A stretch of 64,000 nucleotides of DNA, taken from the NCBI RefSeq assembly GCF_029637605.1, contig NZ_CP121261.1, forward strand, positions 868,001-932,000. Reading direction: 5' to 3'. Below are positions 40,290 through 51,501 of the stretch, in pieces. Every line of letters starts with the position of its first letter. Position 1 is the first letter of the stretch. The notes beneath the pieces were generated by a model that was not told where the DNA came from, searched no databases, and saw nothing but the letters and a program-made list of their open reading frames with translations. The position numbers and the translations under genes were made by a program. Source of the stretch: Achromobacter spanius. GTDB taxonomy: Bacteria > Pseudomonadota > Gammaproteobacteria > Burkholderiales > Burkholderiaceae_B.

Positions 40290-41678
40290 TTACGCCATCA
40301 GCTTCACAATCGCCGGCACCGACAGCACGGCCGTGTAGTAGCCCATGAACTGCACGCCCGTGTTGAAGCCGAAGCGGCGCGACAAGAGGCCACCGAACAG
40401 ACCCATCGTCAGAATGACCAGCAGGCCCAGGAATTGGCCTTCCCAGATGCTGATGACGATGATCAGGCCCACGAAGGTGGCGATGATGGCTTCGTGGCTG
40501 ACCTTGCGCGACACGAACAGTGCGGCGCGGCGCGCGAAGTTCATCGCGAAGGGGTAAGACACCAGCGCCGCCAGCAGCACGGCCAGCATGCCGTAGCCCA
40601 GGAATTCCCAATGGCTCAGCAGGTTGTGCAGGTTGTGCGTCTGGCCGGTGGCGGCGTCCACCGTGAAGCGCGGCGGCGCGTTGAACAGCGGCGCGGCGGG
40701 GCCGGCGGCCACGGGGCTGAGCGGCAGGCCGAAGGCAATCAGCGGAATCAGCGCCTCGGCAATGTAGGTGGCTTCGGTGACACCGTTGCGCGCCGACAGC
40801 ACGGTCGTCAGGCGATGGTAAGCATGCTTGATGCGCGACCCCACCAACTCGCCCAGCACCACCGTCATGGCGACGGGGCTGAACACGAAGGTGGCGCTGG
40901 AGACGGCGGCGGTGGCCAGGGTCCAGCGCGTCTGCACGCGGTCCATGACCTTGAGCGGGTTGGGGAAATAGCCCGACCAGCCCTTGACGTCGGGCGCCAG
41001 CGAGAACGTGCGCACCTTGTCGCGCATCATGGACTTGCGTCCCATGGGCGACACCACGGTGAACAGATCCGCGATCAAGGGGCCGATGGCGATGCCCAGA
41101 AAATAGCTGATGCTGAGCTTGACGCCGTACTTGGCGGTCAGGCTTTGCAGGGCAATGATCACCACCACGAAGGGCACCAGCAGCGCCACCGCCGACCAGC
41201 GTCCAGCCGAGAAATAGGCGATCAGCACTGCCGCGGCCAGGAAGATCCAGGGCGCGGATTTGGTGATGGCCGCGCCAAACGGCGCCAGCAGCACGGCGAA
41301 CAGCACGGCCAGCGGCACCGCGATAAACGCGGCCACGATGGCGCCGGACACCATCTTGCGCAAGGCAATGTGCGGCACGCCCAGCTTGCGCAGCATGTTT
41401 GCGTCTTGCAGCAGGGGCGTGGCCATGGTGTCGCCCGGAATGCCCAATAGCGCTGTGGGCACCGCGTGCGTCATGTGCTTGGCCACGGCGCCGGCCAGGA
41501 AGAAGGTGAAGACGCCGGCGGGCGGCACGCCCAGCAGCACCACCAGCAAGGTCAGCGGCGCAAGCGTGGTGGTCTCGTCGGTGCCGGACACCAGGCCGAT
41601 GGCGGCAAACACCACCGCGCCCAGCAGGCCCATGGCGGCGGCCACCATGATTTGTTCAAGCAGGATGGGGTCGCTCAT
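40290..41678 (-). CDS. TctA-family tripartite tricarboxylate transporter large permease
   Basis: 462 residues, strongly hydrophobic with about 10-12 helices. TctA-like features near the N-terminus: LLGIPGDTMATPLLQD (the GIPG motif), LAGAVAKHMTHAVPTALL and, later, LIPLIAFGLPLSPVAAGPAAPLF. It is somewhat shorter than citrate TctA. It overlaps the small membrane-protein gene as ATGA. It lies downstream of an HMG-CoA reductase gene, so mevalonate or a related acid is the most likely cargo. No Bug receptor lies directly beside it; one of the receptors encoded elsewhere could serve it. Confidence 0.82.
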   Translation of the reverse strand: MSDPILLEQIMVAAAMGLLGAVVFAAIGLVSGTDETTTLAPLTLLVVLLGVPPAGVFTFFLAGAVAKHMTHAVPTALLGIPGDTMATPLLQDANMLRKLGVPHIALRKMVSGAIVAAFIAVPLAVLFAVLLAPFGAAITKSAPWIFLAAAVLIAYFSAGRWSAVALLVPFVVVIIALQSLTAKYGVKLSISYFLGIAIGPLIADLFTVVSPMGRKSMMRDKVRTFSLAPDVKGWSGYFPNPLKVMDRVQTRWTLATAAVSSATFVFSPVAMTVVLGELVGSRIKHAYHRLTTVLSARNGVTEATYIAEALIPLIAFGLPLSPVAAGPAAPLFNAPPRFTVDAATGQTHNLHNLLSHWEFLGYGMLAVLLAALVSYPFAMNFARRAALFVSRKVSHEAIIATFVGLIIVISIWEGQFLGLLVILTMGLFGGLLSRRFGFNTGVQFMGYYTAVLSVPAIVKLMA

Positions 41679-42163
41679 GCCAGCGCCTCCTTGGATGCGC
41701 CTTGCGGCAGGTCGGCTGACTGCGTTGTTGTGGACTGCGGCTTCGGCGGCGCCTCGGCGAACAACTCGTACAGACCCAGCTCCTTGAGTTCACGCACCAC
41801 GGGTTCGGGCAGGTCGTCCAGCGAACCCAGGCCGCCCGGCTGCTCGGCCAGTTCGGCCAGCACTTCGGCGCGCCAGGCGGGGTCATGCGTGGAGGCATGT
41901 TCGACCACTTCACGTTTGGGCGGGAACAGGCGCGCGCAGATCACGCCCGCGATCACGCAGCCGGCAAGGCCGGCCAGCATGGCGTAGGCGTGCGCCAGTT
42001 CGGGTGACGCCACCACGCCGCGCAGCCAGCGGCTGGCGGCGAAGAAGCCGGTGACGCTGATGGCAATGCCGATGCAGATGGCCCACGCCAGTTGGCGCAG
42101 GTCCACCGTGTCGTTCCACACTTCTGCCAGGCGCCAGGGCGGCGCTGGGGATTTTGGTTCCAT
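41675..42163 (-). CDS. small membrane protein, probable TctB-like partner of the permease
   Basis: 162 residues. Two hydrophobic segments (~24-46, QLAWAICIGIAISVTGFFAA, and ~58-82, AYAMLAGLAGCVIAGVICARLF) are followed by a hydrophilic, Glu/Pro-rich cytoplasmic tail. It is ATGA-coupled to the TctA-like permease. Position and coupling suggest the small subunit of the transporter, but TctB normally has four helices and I see two, so the family assignment is open. Confidence 0.65.
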   Translation of the reverse strand: MEPKSPAPPWRLAEVWNDTVDLRQLAWAICIGIAISVTGFFAASRWLRGVVASPELAHAYAMLAGLAGCVIAGVICARLFPPKREVVEHASTHDPAWRAEVLAELAEQPGGLGSLDDLPEPVVRELKELGLYELFAEAPPKPQSTTTQSADLPQGASKEALA

Positions 42164-42253
42164 GTCTCTCTCCGTTGTGGTGGGGCGATGCGGCCGTGCC
42201 TGGGCCCGTCCGCATTGCCTCTGTTTTTATGTGGCCGTGGGCCAGTGCCAGGT

Positions 42254-43540
<1,287 letters not shown>

Positions 43541-43584
43541 GATGGCAGGTCTCCGTATCGTTATTGAGTGGCCTGATTCTAGGT

Positions 43585-43628
43585 AAACTGTACCGCTATT
43601 GAGAGGTACAGTTTTGCCAAACAGTACC
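43585..43628. promoter_or_regulatory. MocR-type operator: perfect inverted repeat plus direct repeat
   Basis: AAACTGTACC (43585-43594) and GGTACAGTTT (43605-43614) are perfect complements. A third box AAACAGTACC (43619-43628) repeats the first with one mismatch, 34 bp on. This direct-plus-inverted layout is typical of GabR/PdxR-like regulators. It lies in the mvaA/MocR divergent region. Confidence 0.75.
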
Positions 43629-43676
43629 ATCGCACTGCACCAATTTTGACGAGCGCCCCGGGCGAAAAAACACAGC

Positions 43677-45098
43677 ATGACTGACCCCAGCAACACTGGT
43701 AAACGGCCGCGCGGCGCGCCCATTGCGGAAAGCCTGGCCAAGCTGATCGGCCAGCAGATTGCCGACGGCGTCTACCGCCCGGGCGACAAGCTGCCGTCGC
43801 TGCGCGAACTGTCGCAGTTGCATCGCTACGCCAAGAACACCGTGGTGGTGGCGTTTGAAATGCTGGTGGCGCAGGGGCTGGTTGAACCGCGCCGGGGCTC
43901 GGGCTTCTTCGTGTTGGATGGCGATTTCGCGCGCAAGGCGGCCGACGAGGAGCCCGGCCAATTGAGCCGCGCCATGGACATCGTCTGGCTCATGCGTGAA
44001 CAGCTCAAGACGCAGCCCGACGCTGTTCAGGCGGGCGATGGTTTTCCGCCCGTGGAATGGCTGGCCGACATGCGCATGGACCGCTATCACCAGAAGGTGG
44101 TGCGTACCGGCCTGGGCGCGCTGTTCCGCTACGGCAGCCGCTTTGGCTACGCGCCGCTGCGCGAAAGCCTGGTGCGCAAGCTGGGTGACGTGGGCGTGAA
44201 TGTGGCGCCGTCGCAGTTGGTGCTGACCCATGGCGCCAACGAGGCGATGGATCTGGTGATCCGCTACTTTGTGCCTCCGGGCGCAACCGTGTTGGTGGAC
44301 GACCCGGGCTACTACCCGCTGTTCGGTAAGCTGAAGCTGGCGGGCGTGCGCATGCTGGGCGTGCCGCGTCTGTCGGATGGGCCGGATGTGGTCGCGCTGG
44401 AAGCCTTGTTGCAGCGCGAGAAGCCGCGCCTGTTTTTTACGCAGTCGTTGGCGCACAACCCGACCGGGTCGGACATCTCGCTGGCCAAGGCCTACAAGGT
44501 GCTGCAGTTGTCCGAGCGCTACAACCTGATGATCGTGGAAAACGATGCGCTGGCGGACTTCAAACCCACGTCCGCCGTGCGGCTGTCGGCGCTGGACCAG
44601 TTGGAACGCACGATCTACATCGGCAGTTTTTCGAAGTCGTTCTCGGCGGCGTTGCGCGTGGGCTTCATCGCCTGCAACGCGGCGCTGGCCAGCGACCTGG
44701 CCGACTTGAAGGCGCTGGTGCACGTCAGCAGTTCGGAATATTGCGAGCGCATGGTGGACGTGATGCTGCGCGAAGGGCACTACGAGCGCCATCTGGCGCG
44801 CTTGCGCCAGCGGCTGGAGGCCGCCACCGGCCATGCCTTGCAGGTGTTGGATGCACTGGGCGCCGAGGTTTTTGCGCGCCCGACCAGTTCCTTGTATCTC
44901 TGGTCATCGTTCCCGGGCGTGGCGGACTCGTTGACGCTGGCGACGGATCTGATGCCCGAGAAAGTCATCATGGCGCCGGGCCGCGTGTTCAGCGTGGACC
45001 CCACGGCGGTGTCGCCGTGGTCACGCTGCAATGTGGGCGCGATTGGGTCGCCGCGCTTTCGGGTAACGCTGGAAAAGGTGCTGGCGGCGCGGCGCTGA
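43677..45098 (+). CDS. MocR/GabR-type transcriptional regulator (GntR wHTH + PLP aminotransferase fold)
   Basis: 473 residues. N-terminal GntR winged helix (residues ~15-80: [41 protein letters not shown]). A type-I aminotransferase fold follows: [47 protein letters not shown]. The PLP lysine is Lys320 in [15 protein letters not shown]. Regulators of this family sense PLP-bound amines or amino acids, which makes control of a mevalonate operon unusual. Divergent from mvaA, with a strong operator between. Confidence 0.9.
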   Translation: MTDPSNTGKRPRGAPIAESLAKLIGQQIADGVYRPGDKLPSLRELSQLHRYAKNTVVVAFEMLVAQGLVEPRRGSGFFVLDGDFARKAADEEPGQLSRAMDIVWLMREQLKTQPDAVQAGDGFPPVEWLADMRMDRYHQKVVRTGLGALFRYGSRFGYAPLRESLVRKLGDVGVNVAPSQLVLTHGANEAMDLVIRYFVPPGATVLVDDPGYYPLFGKLKLAGVRMLGVPRLSDGPDVVALEALLQREKPRLFFTQSLAHNPTGSDISLAKAYKVLQLSERYNLMIVENDALADFKPTSAVRLSALDQLERTIYIGSFSKSFSAALRVGFIACNAALASDLADLKALVHVSSSEYCERMVDVMLREGHYERHLARLRQRLEAATGHALQVLDALGAEVFARPTSSLYLWSSFPGVADSLTLATDLMPEKVIMAPGRVFSVDPTAVSPWSRCNVGAIGSPRFRVTLEKVLAARR

Positions 45099-45113
45099 GT
45101 GTTGTGCCTGGCG

Positions 45114-45464
45114 TCAGAAGCCGATGCCGATGCCCGCCAAGGAAATGGCCACGGCCAGCGCAGCGGTGCGGGCAGCGGGGCGGGGCGCCCAAGACAGCAT
45201 GCCCACCCACAGCAGCGCGCCCGCCGACAGCCAGCCCAGCCACGCCACCACACCCACCGTGTTGCCCCACAGGCCCACACAAGGCAGCAAGGCCAGCGCC
45301 AGCAACAGCACGCCCGCGCCGCGCAGCACGCGCGTGTGGCCCGCTGACGGATCGCGACCCCAGACCTGATCGTAATGGCGCGGCATGGCCAGGCTCAGGC
45401 AGGCCATGCCCGCATAGGTCAGCAACAAAGCCACTGCAATGGCGAATACGTCGTTCAGGTTCAT
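45114..45464 (-). CDS. DUF3325-like small membrane protein
   Basis: 116 residues, almost entirely hydrophobic: helices at about 5-27, 45-65, 68-90 and 98-115. It contains GRDPSAGHTRVLRGAGVLLLALAL, a pattern I associate with the DUF3325 family found behind PepSY genes in iron-siderophore operons. Its start overlaps the PepSY gene stop as ATGA, so the two are coupled. The family has no known biochemical role; a part in iron-siderophore uptake is inferred from the family context and the Fur-like site upstream. Confidence 0.7.
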   Translation of the reverse strand: MNLNDVFAIAVALLLTYAGMACLSLAMPRHYDQVWGRDPSAGHTRVLRGAGVLLLALALLPCVGLWGNTVGVVAWLGWLSAGALLWVGMLSWAPRPAARTAALAVAISLAGIGIGF

Positions 45465-47113
45465 GCCGCAGCCTTTTGAGTCGCGCGAGGGATGCGCCGG
45501 GTGGGCGCGGGCTCAGGCCTTTTCCACATACGGATGGCCGCCCAGGCGGATAGTACGCCAACGGCCACGGCGGTCAGTTCGACGCCCGCGCTTTCCCAGT
45601 CGCCGCGCGCCATCTGCGCCAAGGGGTGGTCGCCCACTGTGGCGAACGACAGCAGCGGCAGCAGCAGGCACAGCGCCGCCAGCAAGCCTAGTTGCGTGAT
45701 CCACGCAAGCCGGGGACGACACAGCCAGGCATGCGCCAGCATCAGCGCCCACCCCCCGAAAAAGCAGCGCAGTTCCCACAAGGCGCGGTTTTCCAGCGCA
45801 ACGGGCAGCAGGCGGTTGGCCCAGAAGTAGCCGATGCAGGCCACTGCCAGACCGGCCAGCGCCGCCACGTTCAGGCCGTCGAACAACCGGTACATGCGCG
45901 CCGTGGCAGCGCCGAATTCGTTGCCCAGCTTGGCGCGCCGCTTCACCATGAACAGCACGGCGCCCGTGCCCATCATGGCGGCCCCGGCCAGGCCGCACAC
46001 GAAGTACAGCCACTTCACGGCCAGCCCGCCGAACGGCGCCATGTGCAGGTCACCCATTACCTGGCGCGTCAGCGCAGGCGCGCCGCCGATGACGCCGCCC
46101 GCCGGGCGCATGCGCAGCAGTTCGCCCGTGGCCGCCGAGAATTCGGCCATGCCGGTGGTGGCGCTGATGTTGTGCAAGGCGTCGCTGGCTTCGTTCCAGC
46201 CGTAGACCGCAACGCGCATGGAGCTGTCTTCCGGGTTCTGGATGACGATGGCGCGCGCGCTTTGGCCAATCATGGCTTCGGCGCGGGCCACCAACGGTTC
46301 CAGCGGCGGCATGGTCAGCGCCTGGCCGGTGCGCGCGGGCTTTTCTTCCCCCTGCATTTCGGCCAGGTAGAGGCGGGTGGCTTGCATGCCGGGGCCGTAC
46401 TGCGCCACGACGGGGGCGGGCATCAGTTGCGCGCTGGAAATCACGATGCCGGTGTAGGCAATCATGAACTGGAAGGGCAGCGTCAGCACCGCCACGGCGT
46501 TGTGCGCGTCCAGCCACGAACGCTGGCCTTTCCTGGCGCGGAAAGTGAAGAAGTCCTTGAAGATGCGCTTGTGCGTGACCACGCCCGAGATCAACGCGAC
46601 CAGCATCGCCATGGTGGCGAAGGCCACGATCCAGACGCCGAAGCGGCTTTCGTGAAGCATGTAGTGGAAGTTCACGAAGTGCGTGCCGCCCATGGTCGCG
46701 CGGCCGGCTTCGTCATGATGATCGTCAAGTTCGGCGCCCGTGGCGGGGTCAAGTTCCGCGTCGGCGTACATGCCGTTCTTGTCGAACCAGTAGACCGACA
46801 AGCCATTGTCGTGGTGCCGGTTGACAGGCCAGATCTCCCACATGCCCGCGCCGGGGTGATGGCGCGCCATGTAATCCACGGCCAGGTCCAGACGGTGGGC
46901 GCGGTCCACGGGTGTGCGGTTCTGCGCCGCCGCGGCAACGGCCGCCGCGGCATCGGCCGCCGCGGCATCGGCCGCCGCGGCTTCCGCCGCGTGGTGCTCG
47001 GGCGTCATCCAGTGGGTGATGGGTTCGGCAAAGAGGGCCAGGGAACCGGTCAGGAACACCGTGTACAGCAGCCACGAAAACCACAGGCCGACCCAGGTGT
47101 GTAACCAGGCCAT
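45461..47113 (-). CDS. PepSY-associated membrane protein (PiuB/iron-uptake type)
   Basis: 550 residues from the ATG at 47113. The frame reads on upstream with family-like residues (KSGFRLS before MAWLHTWVGLWFSW), so the true start may be a non-ATG codon such as the CTG at 47135-47137. Helices occur at ~5-27, ~160-185, ~210-235 and ~360-385, with three or four more after 420; PepSY-like periplasmic regions lie between. An alanine-rich insert (~45-65) is encoded by a 15-bp GC-rich repeat. Homologues are thought to reduce or release siderophore iron at the inner membrane. Upstream lies a Fur-like box. Confidence 0.82.
   Translation of the reverse strand: MAWLHTWVGLWFSWLLYTVFLTGSLALFAEPITHWMTPEHHAAEAAAADAAAADAAAAVAAAAQNRTPVDRAHRLDLAVDYMARHHPGAGMWEIWPVNRHHDNGLSVYWFDKNGMYADAELDPATGAELDDHHDEAGRATMGGTHFVNFHYMLHESRFGVWIVAFATMAMLVALISGVVTHKRIFKDFFTFRARKGQRSWLDAHNAVAVLTLPFQFMIAYTGIVISSAQLMPAPVVAQYGPGMQATRLYLAEMQGEEKPARTGQALTMPPLEPLVARAEAMIGQSARAIVIQNPEDSSMRVAVYGWNEASDALHNISATTGMAEFSAATGELLRMRPAGGVIGGAPALTRQVMGDLHMAPFGGLAVKWLYFVCGLAGAAMMGTGAVLFMVKRRAKLGNEFGAATARMYRLFDGLNVAALAGLAVACIGYFWANRLLPVALENRALWELRCFFGGWALMLAHAWLCRPRLAWITQLGLLAALCLLLPLLSFATVGDHPLAQMARGDWESAGVELTAVAVGVLSAWAAIRMWKRPEPAPTRRIPRATQKAAA
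46925..46990. repeat. 15-bp GC-rich tandem repeat inside the PepSY gene
   Basis: GGCCGCCGCGGCATC-like units repeat in tandem and encode the Ala-Asp tract EAAAADAAAADAAAAVAAAA. In-frame expansion or contraction would change tract length without breaking the gene. Confidence 0.75.
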
Positions 47114-47191
47114 GGATAGGCGGAAACCGGATTTCAGAGCGAGCCTCTTGTTGGGGATTGCCGCGGTGAACGCGCGGGCAATTTTTATTAA

Positions 47192-47208
47192 TTGAGAATG
47201 GTTCCGAG
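47192..47208. promoter_or_regulatory. Fur-box-like site upstream of the PepSY-DUF3325 genes
   Basis: TTGAGAATGGTTCCGAG matches the betaproteobacterial Fur pattern ATGAGAATNATTCTCAT at most positions of the left half and centre. It lies ~80 bp upstream of the PepSY start and ~130 bp upstream of the divergent ferritin-like gene. Confidence 0.5.
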
Positions 47209-47337
47209 TTTAAGCGAATTGGGGGCGTTGTCGGCGGGCGTATAGGCATGGCGCTTGCTGAAGCTGCGCGTCATGCCGCCGGGTTTGCGCACGCAGGGCG
47301 CAACCGGCGAACCGACCCCGTGGACAAGGAGCCCCTG

Positions 47338-47952
47338 ATGAAACGCAAAGCGGCAAACGCCAAACAAATCAACGAATTGCTTTACCAGGCGCTGGAGACT
47401 GAAATCGGCGGCTTGGCCGTGTACGAGACCGCCGTGTCCTGTGCCGTCAATGAAGACCTGAAGAAGGAATGGAAGGAATACCTGGAAGAAACGCGCACGC
47501 ATCATCGTGTGCTTTTGACCGTGTTTGAACAACTGGGACTTGACCCCGCCAAGCAGACGCCGGGGCGCGAGGTGGTGCGCCATCTTGGCGATTCGCTGGT
47601 GAAGGCCATGAAGATGGCCATCAATGCCGGGGACGCCGATGCCGCGCAACTGGTGGCGACCGAATGCGTGGTGCTGGCCGAAACCAAGGACCACGCGAAT
47701 TGGTCGCTGATCGGGCTGCTGACCGAGCAGCATTCCGGCAAGGAAGCCGCGATTCTGAAACAGGCTCACGACGCGGTCGCGTTGGACGAAGACCACCACC
47801 TGTATCACACGCAAGGCTGGTCGCGCGAGTTGTGGGTGGAGTCCCTTGGGCTGCCCGCCGTGCTGCCCCCGCCTGAAGAGGTCAAGCAAGTGAAATCCGC
47901 CATCGGCGCCTCGCGTGCCGAGCATGCGCGCGGCGAAATGCTGAAACACTAG
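47338..47952 (+). CDS. ferritin-like four-helix protein
   Basis: 204 residues from the ATG at 47338 (AAGGAG six nt upstream). Helix-rich, with Glu/His positions of a ferritin-like diiron fold: ALETEIGGLAVYETAV, LEETRTHHRVLLTVFEQLGLDP, QLVATECVVLAETKDHANW, LDEDHHLYHTQGW. It lies 10 bp before the catalase gene, so an operon for peroxide and iron handling is likely. The precise subfamily (rubrerythrin-like, DUF892-like or other) cannot be settled by eye. Confidence 0.75.
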   Translation: MKRKAANAKQINELLYQALETEIGGLAVYETAVSCAVNEDLKKEWKEYLEETRTHHRVLLTVFEQLGLDPAKQTPGREVVRHLGDSLVKAMKMAINAGDADAAQLVATECVVLAETKDHANWSLIGLLTEQHSGKEAAILKQAHDAVALDEDHHLYHTQGWSRELWVESLGLPAVLPPPEEVKQVKSAIGASRAEHARGEMLKH

Positions 47953-47962
47953 GAGAAATTCA

Positions 47963-50350
47963 ATGGCAAGCAAGAAACCCGCAGCCAAGGGCGCCGCTGG
48001 CGCATTGCCCACTGCGTACATGAACACCGATAGCGGTCCGGCCGCCGGCCCCACAGGCAAGCCGACCGAACCCGCGCTCAAGCGGGCCGCCGCGGTGGGC
48101 GCCACGGCCGCGGCCATGCCGCACAACGCCAACAAGGCCGCCGAATACGGCGAACAGCCCGCGCGCTGCCCCTATGGCGGTGCGCACACGACGCCGCCGG
48201 ATCCTTCCGTGGGGGCAAGTTCCTTGTCGGAATCCGAATCCACCGCCAAGACCGGGGACGCGGCCGCGCCGGGGGTCAACGAAGTGCACGGGCGCCTGTC
48301 GCGTGTGCGCGCCGACGGCAGCGACCAGCGCATGACGACCAACCAGGGCGTGCCCGTTGCGGACAACCAGCATTCACTGAAGGCCGGCCTGCGCGGACCC
48401 GCCTTGCTGAAAGACTTCATCCTGCGTGAAAAAATTACGCATTTCGATCACGAGCGCATTCCAGAGCGCATCGTGCATGCGCGTGGCTCGGCCGCCCACG
48501 GCTACTTTGAGTGCTACAAGCCCTTGACCGACCTGACCGCCGCGTCCCTGTTTGCCGAAGCCGGCAAGCGCACGCCGGTATTCGTGCGCTTTTCCACGGT
48601 GGCGGGTGAGCGGGGTTCCAAGGACACCGCGCGTGACGTGCGCGGCTTTGCCGTCAAGTTCTATACGGACGAAGGCAACTGGGACCTGGTCGGCAATAAC
48701 ATGCCCGTGTTCTTCATCCAGGACGCGATGAAGTTTCCGGACCTGGTGCACGCGGTAAAACCCGAGCCGCATCACGGCATGCCGCAGGCGGCGTCCGCCC
48801 ACGACACGTTCTGGGATTTCGTGTCGCTGATGCCGGAGTCCACCCATATGCTGATGTGGGTGATGTCGGACCGTGGCATTCCACGCAGCTACCGGATGAT
48901 GCAGGGCTTTGGCGTGCATACCTTCCGCTTCGTCAACGCCAGCGGCGAGTCGCGCCTGGTGAAGTTCCATTGGAACCCGGTCCTGGGCACGCATTCCCAG
49001 GTGTGGGACGAAGCCGTCAAGGTATCGGGGGCCGACCCCGACTTTCACCGCCGCGACCTTTGGGAAGCCATTGACGCGGGCCACGGCCCGGAATGGGAAC
49101 TGGGCGTGCAGGTCTTCACCGAGGAAGACGCCGAGCGCTACAGCTTCGACGTGTTGGACGCCACCAAGATCGTGCCCGAGGAATTGGTGCCCATCACGCC
49201 CATCGGCCGCATGGTGCTGGACCGCAATCCCGACAACTTCTTCGCGGAAACCGAGCAGGTGGCGTTCTGTACGGCGCACGTGGTGCCGGGCGTGGATTTC
49301 ACGAATGACCCGCTCTTAGCCGGCCGCATCCATTCTTATGTGGACACGCAGATCTCGCGCTTGGGCGGCCCGAATTTCCACGAAATTCCCATCAATGCGC
49401 CGGTGGCGCCGGTGCACAACAACCAGCGTGATGGCATGCATCGGCAGGCCATCCACCGTGGCCGCGTGGCCTACGAACCGAACTCGCTGGCCGGCGGGTG
49501 TCCGTTCCAGGCAGGCATGGAAGGCTTCGTGCCTTTCCCCGAGCCGATCGCGGGCGATGAATTGCGCGGGCACCCGGAGAAGTTCGCCGAGCACTACAAC
49601 CAGGCCGCGCTGTTCTACAACAGCCAGACTGATTGGGAAAAGCAGCACATCATCCATGCCTTCTCGTTTGAGCTGAGCAAGGTGACGGTGCCTGCCATCC
49701 GCCAACGCATGGTGGCGTCGCTGCGCAATGTGTCTGACGAGCTGGCGCAGGGCGTTGCCGACCTGCTGGGCATGGCCTTGCCCGAGCCGATGCCGCGCGC
49801 GGCGGCGCAGCCGCCCAAGCCCGAGGTCGAGGTGTCGCCCACGCTGTCCTTGACCGCCAGGCCGGGTGATGGTGGCGTTGCCACGCGCAAGGTCGCCATC
49901 CTGGTGGCCGAAGGCGTGGACGGCGCGGCCGTGTCGGCGGTGGCCGACGCGCTGATCCAGGCGGGCGTGGTGGTGCGGCTGGTGGGCCAACGCATTGGGC
50001 CCGTGCAGGCCGAAGGCGGCGGCACGTTCGATGCCGACGCGTCGCTGGACAATCATCCGTCCGGGCTGTTCGACGGGGCGGTGGTGCCTGGTGGCGAAGG
50101 CGCGGTGACGCGCTTGCAGGCGGACGGCCGCGCGCTGGAGTTCCTGCGCGATGCGTTCCGGCACGGCAAGACCTTGCTGGGCCTGGGCCGGGGCGGGCAG
50201 TTGTTCGGCTCGGCGGGCATTGCGCCCAATGAAGCGGACGGCGGTCTGCTGATGGGCGGCGGCGCACCGGCAAAAAGCGCGGCGGCCTTCATCAAGGCGC
50301 TGGCCAAGCACCGCCATCCGGAGCGGGAGACGACGCCGCCAATGGTGTAA
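47963..50350 (+). CDS. katE: large-subunit (HPII/KatE-type) catalase
   Basis: 795 residues, longer than E. coli HPII (753). A basic Ala/Pro-rich N-terminal extension covers ~1-95. The catalase core starts near [18 protein letters not shown], with distal His172 ([11 protein letters not shown], His128 in E. coli), [16 protein letters not shown] and the haem Tyr region [15 protein letters not shown] flavodoxin/class-I-amidotransferase-like domain follows from ~640 ([25 protein letters not shown]). It breaks down hydrogen peroxide. The N-terminal tail is lysine/alanine-rich and low in complexity. A strong terminator follows. Confidence 0.94.
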   Translation: MASKKPAAKGAAGALPTAYMNTDSGPAAGPTGKPTEPALKRAAAVGATAAAMPHNANKAAEYGEQPARCPYGGAHTTPPDPSVGASSLSESESTAKTGDAAAPGVNEVHGRLSRVRADGSDQRMTTNQGVPVADNQHSLKAGLRGPALLKDFILREKITHFDHERIPERIVHARGSAAHGYFECYKPLTDLTAASLFAEAGKRTPVFVRFSTVAGERGSKDTARDVRGFAVKFYTDEGNWDLVGNNMPVFFIQDAMKFPDLVHAVKPEPHHGMPQAASAHDTFWDFVSLMPESTHMLMWVMSDRGIPRSYRMMQGFGVHTFRFVNASGESRLVKFHWNPVLGTHSQVWDEAVKVSGADPDFHRRDLWEAIDAGHGPEWELGVQVFTEEDAERYSFDVLDATKIVPEELVPITPIGRMVLDRNPDNFFAETEQVAFCTAHVVPGVDFTNDPLLAGRIHSYVDTQISRLGGPNFHEIPINAPVAPVHNNQRDGMHRQAIHRGRVAYEPNSLAGGCPFQAGMEGFVPFPEPIAGDELRGHPEKFAEHYNQAALFYNSQTDWEKQHIIHAFSFELSKVTVPAIRQRMVASLRNVSDELAQGVADLLGMALPEPMPRAAAQPPKPEVEVSPTLSLTARPGDGGVATRKVAILVAEGVDGAAVSAVADALIQAGVVVRLVGQRIGPVQAEGGGTFDADASLDNHPSGLFDGAVVPGGEGAVTRLQADGRALEFLRDAFRHGKTLLGLGRGGQLFGSAGIAPNEADGGLLMGGGAPAKSAAAFIKALAKHRHPERETTPPMV

Positions 50351-50366
50351 GGCGCAGTCTGACCTA

Positions 50367-50414
50367 AGCGCTTGGCCCCGGACGTTGGACACGCACCGGG
50401 GCCAAGCGCTTTTT
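50367..50414 (+). terminator. rho-independent terminator after the catalase gene
   Basis: A 15-bp perfect stem (left arm 50367-50381 starting AGCGCTTGGCC, right arm 50396-50410) with a 14-nt loop and TTTT following. It is 16 bp after the catalase stop. Its symmetric stem could also act for the convergent Bug gene. Confidence 0.9.
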
Positions 50415-50479
50415 CTTGGGGTTGCTCGTTGTGCTGCTTGTCGTGCGGCGTTCCACACGGCTTGCGAGCTTTTTCGCGC

Positions 50480-51460
50480 CTATTCCAGCTTGATGTCGGC
50501 CCGCCTGGCCACGTCGCCAAACGTCTTCACTTCTTTCGCGATCCGCTCCTTGAATGCCTGGCCCGGCAAGTACACCGGCTCCAGCGCCAGGTCCGACACC
50601 GCCTTGCGTACCTGCGGGTCCTGCATGATTTTTTCGACCGCGCGGTTCAGCGTGTCGATGACCGGCGCGGGCGTGCGCGCGGGGGCGGCCAGCGCGTACC
50701 AGCCCACGAAAGACACCTGGGGTATGCCGGCTTCCGCGAAGGTCGGCACGTCCGGCATCTGCGGCACGCGGTGCTCGCCGGTGACGGCCAGCGCGCGCAC
50801 CTTGCCCGCGCGTACCTGCGGCGCAGCAGAAGACACCGTGTCCACGCCCAGAGACACTTCGCCACCGATCATCGCGGTGATCAATTGCGCGCTGCCCTTG
50901 TACGGCACGGGCATCATCTTCGCGCCGGCGGCCTCGGCGAACATTTCTCCGGCCAGATGCGGGGCGGAACCGGGTCCAAAGGTGCCGTACATCAGCCCGC
51001 CCTTGCTGCTTTGCTGCTTGGCCAGCGTGGCGGCTTCCTGCACCGTGGTGGCCGCCAACCCGTTCTGCGCCAGCAGCACCACCGGCGCGATGGCGACGAT
51101 GCCGATGTGCTCAAAGCTACGCAGCGGGTCGTAAGGCAGCGACGGTTTCAGCGCCGGCAATACCGTGTACGTGGTGCTGCCCGATAGCAGCAAGGTATAA
51201 CCGTCGGGTTGTGCGCGCGCCACCGCGTCCGCGCCGATCACCGTGGATGCGCCGGGGCGGTTTTCGACGATGACGGACTGGCCCAGACTGCCCGACAGCT
51301 TGTTGGCCAGGAGCCGTGCGACGGCATCGGTGGCGCCGCCGGGCGTGAAGGGCACGACGATCTTGATCGCCTGCTCGGGATAGGCGGCATGGGCCTCGCC
51401 CGCATACGCGGCGACGGCAAGGTTGAACGCCATCACGGCGGCACAAAATCTAGCGGTCAT
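50480..51460 (-). CDS. Bug/TctC-type periplasmic solute receptor
   Basis: 326 residues with a Sec signal peptide (1-25, ending GEAHA). Landmarks are IKIVVPFTPGGATDAVARL, QSVIVENRPGASTVIGAD, PDGYTLLLSGSTTYTV, YGTFGPGSAPHLAGEMF and QMPDVPTFAEAGIPQ. It follows the M20 peptidase gene by 41 bp on the same strand, and a LysR gene diverges from the pair. The ligand is probably the peptidase substrate or product, for example an N-acyl or carbamoyl amino acid. Confidence 0.87.
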   Translation of the reverse strand: MTARFCAAVMAFNLAVAAYAGEAHAAYPEQAIKIVVPFTPGGATDAVARLLANKLSGSLGQSVIVENRPGASTVIGADAVARAQPDGYTLLLSGSTTYTVLPALKPSLPYDPLRSFEHIGIVAIAPVVLLAQNGLAATTVQEAATLAKQQSSKGGLMYGTFGPGSAPHLAGEMFAEAAGAKMMPVPYKGSAQLITAMIGGEVSLGVDTVSSAAPQVRAGKVRALAVTGEHRVPQMPDVPTFAEAGIPQVSFVGWYALAAPARTPAPVIDTLNRAVEKIMQDPQVRKAVSDLALEPVYLPGQAFKERIAKEVKTFGDVARRADIKLE

Positions 51461-51501
51461 TGCAACGCTCTCGATCAGTCAGGAAGAAATCGGAATAGGG
51501 T

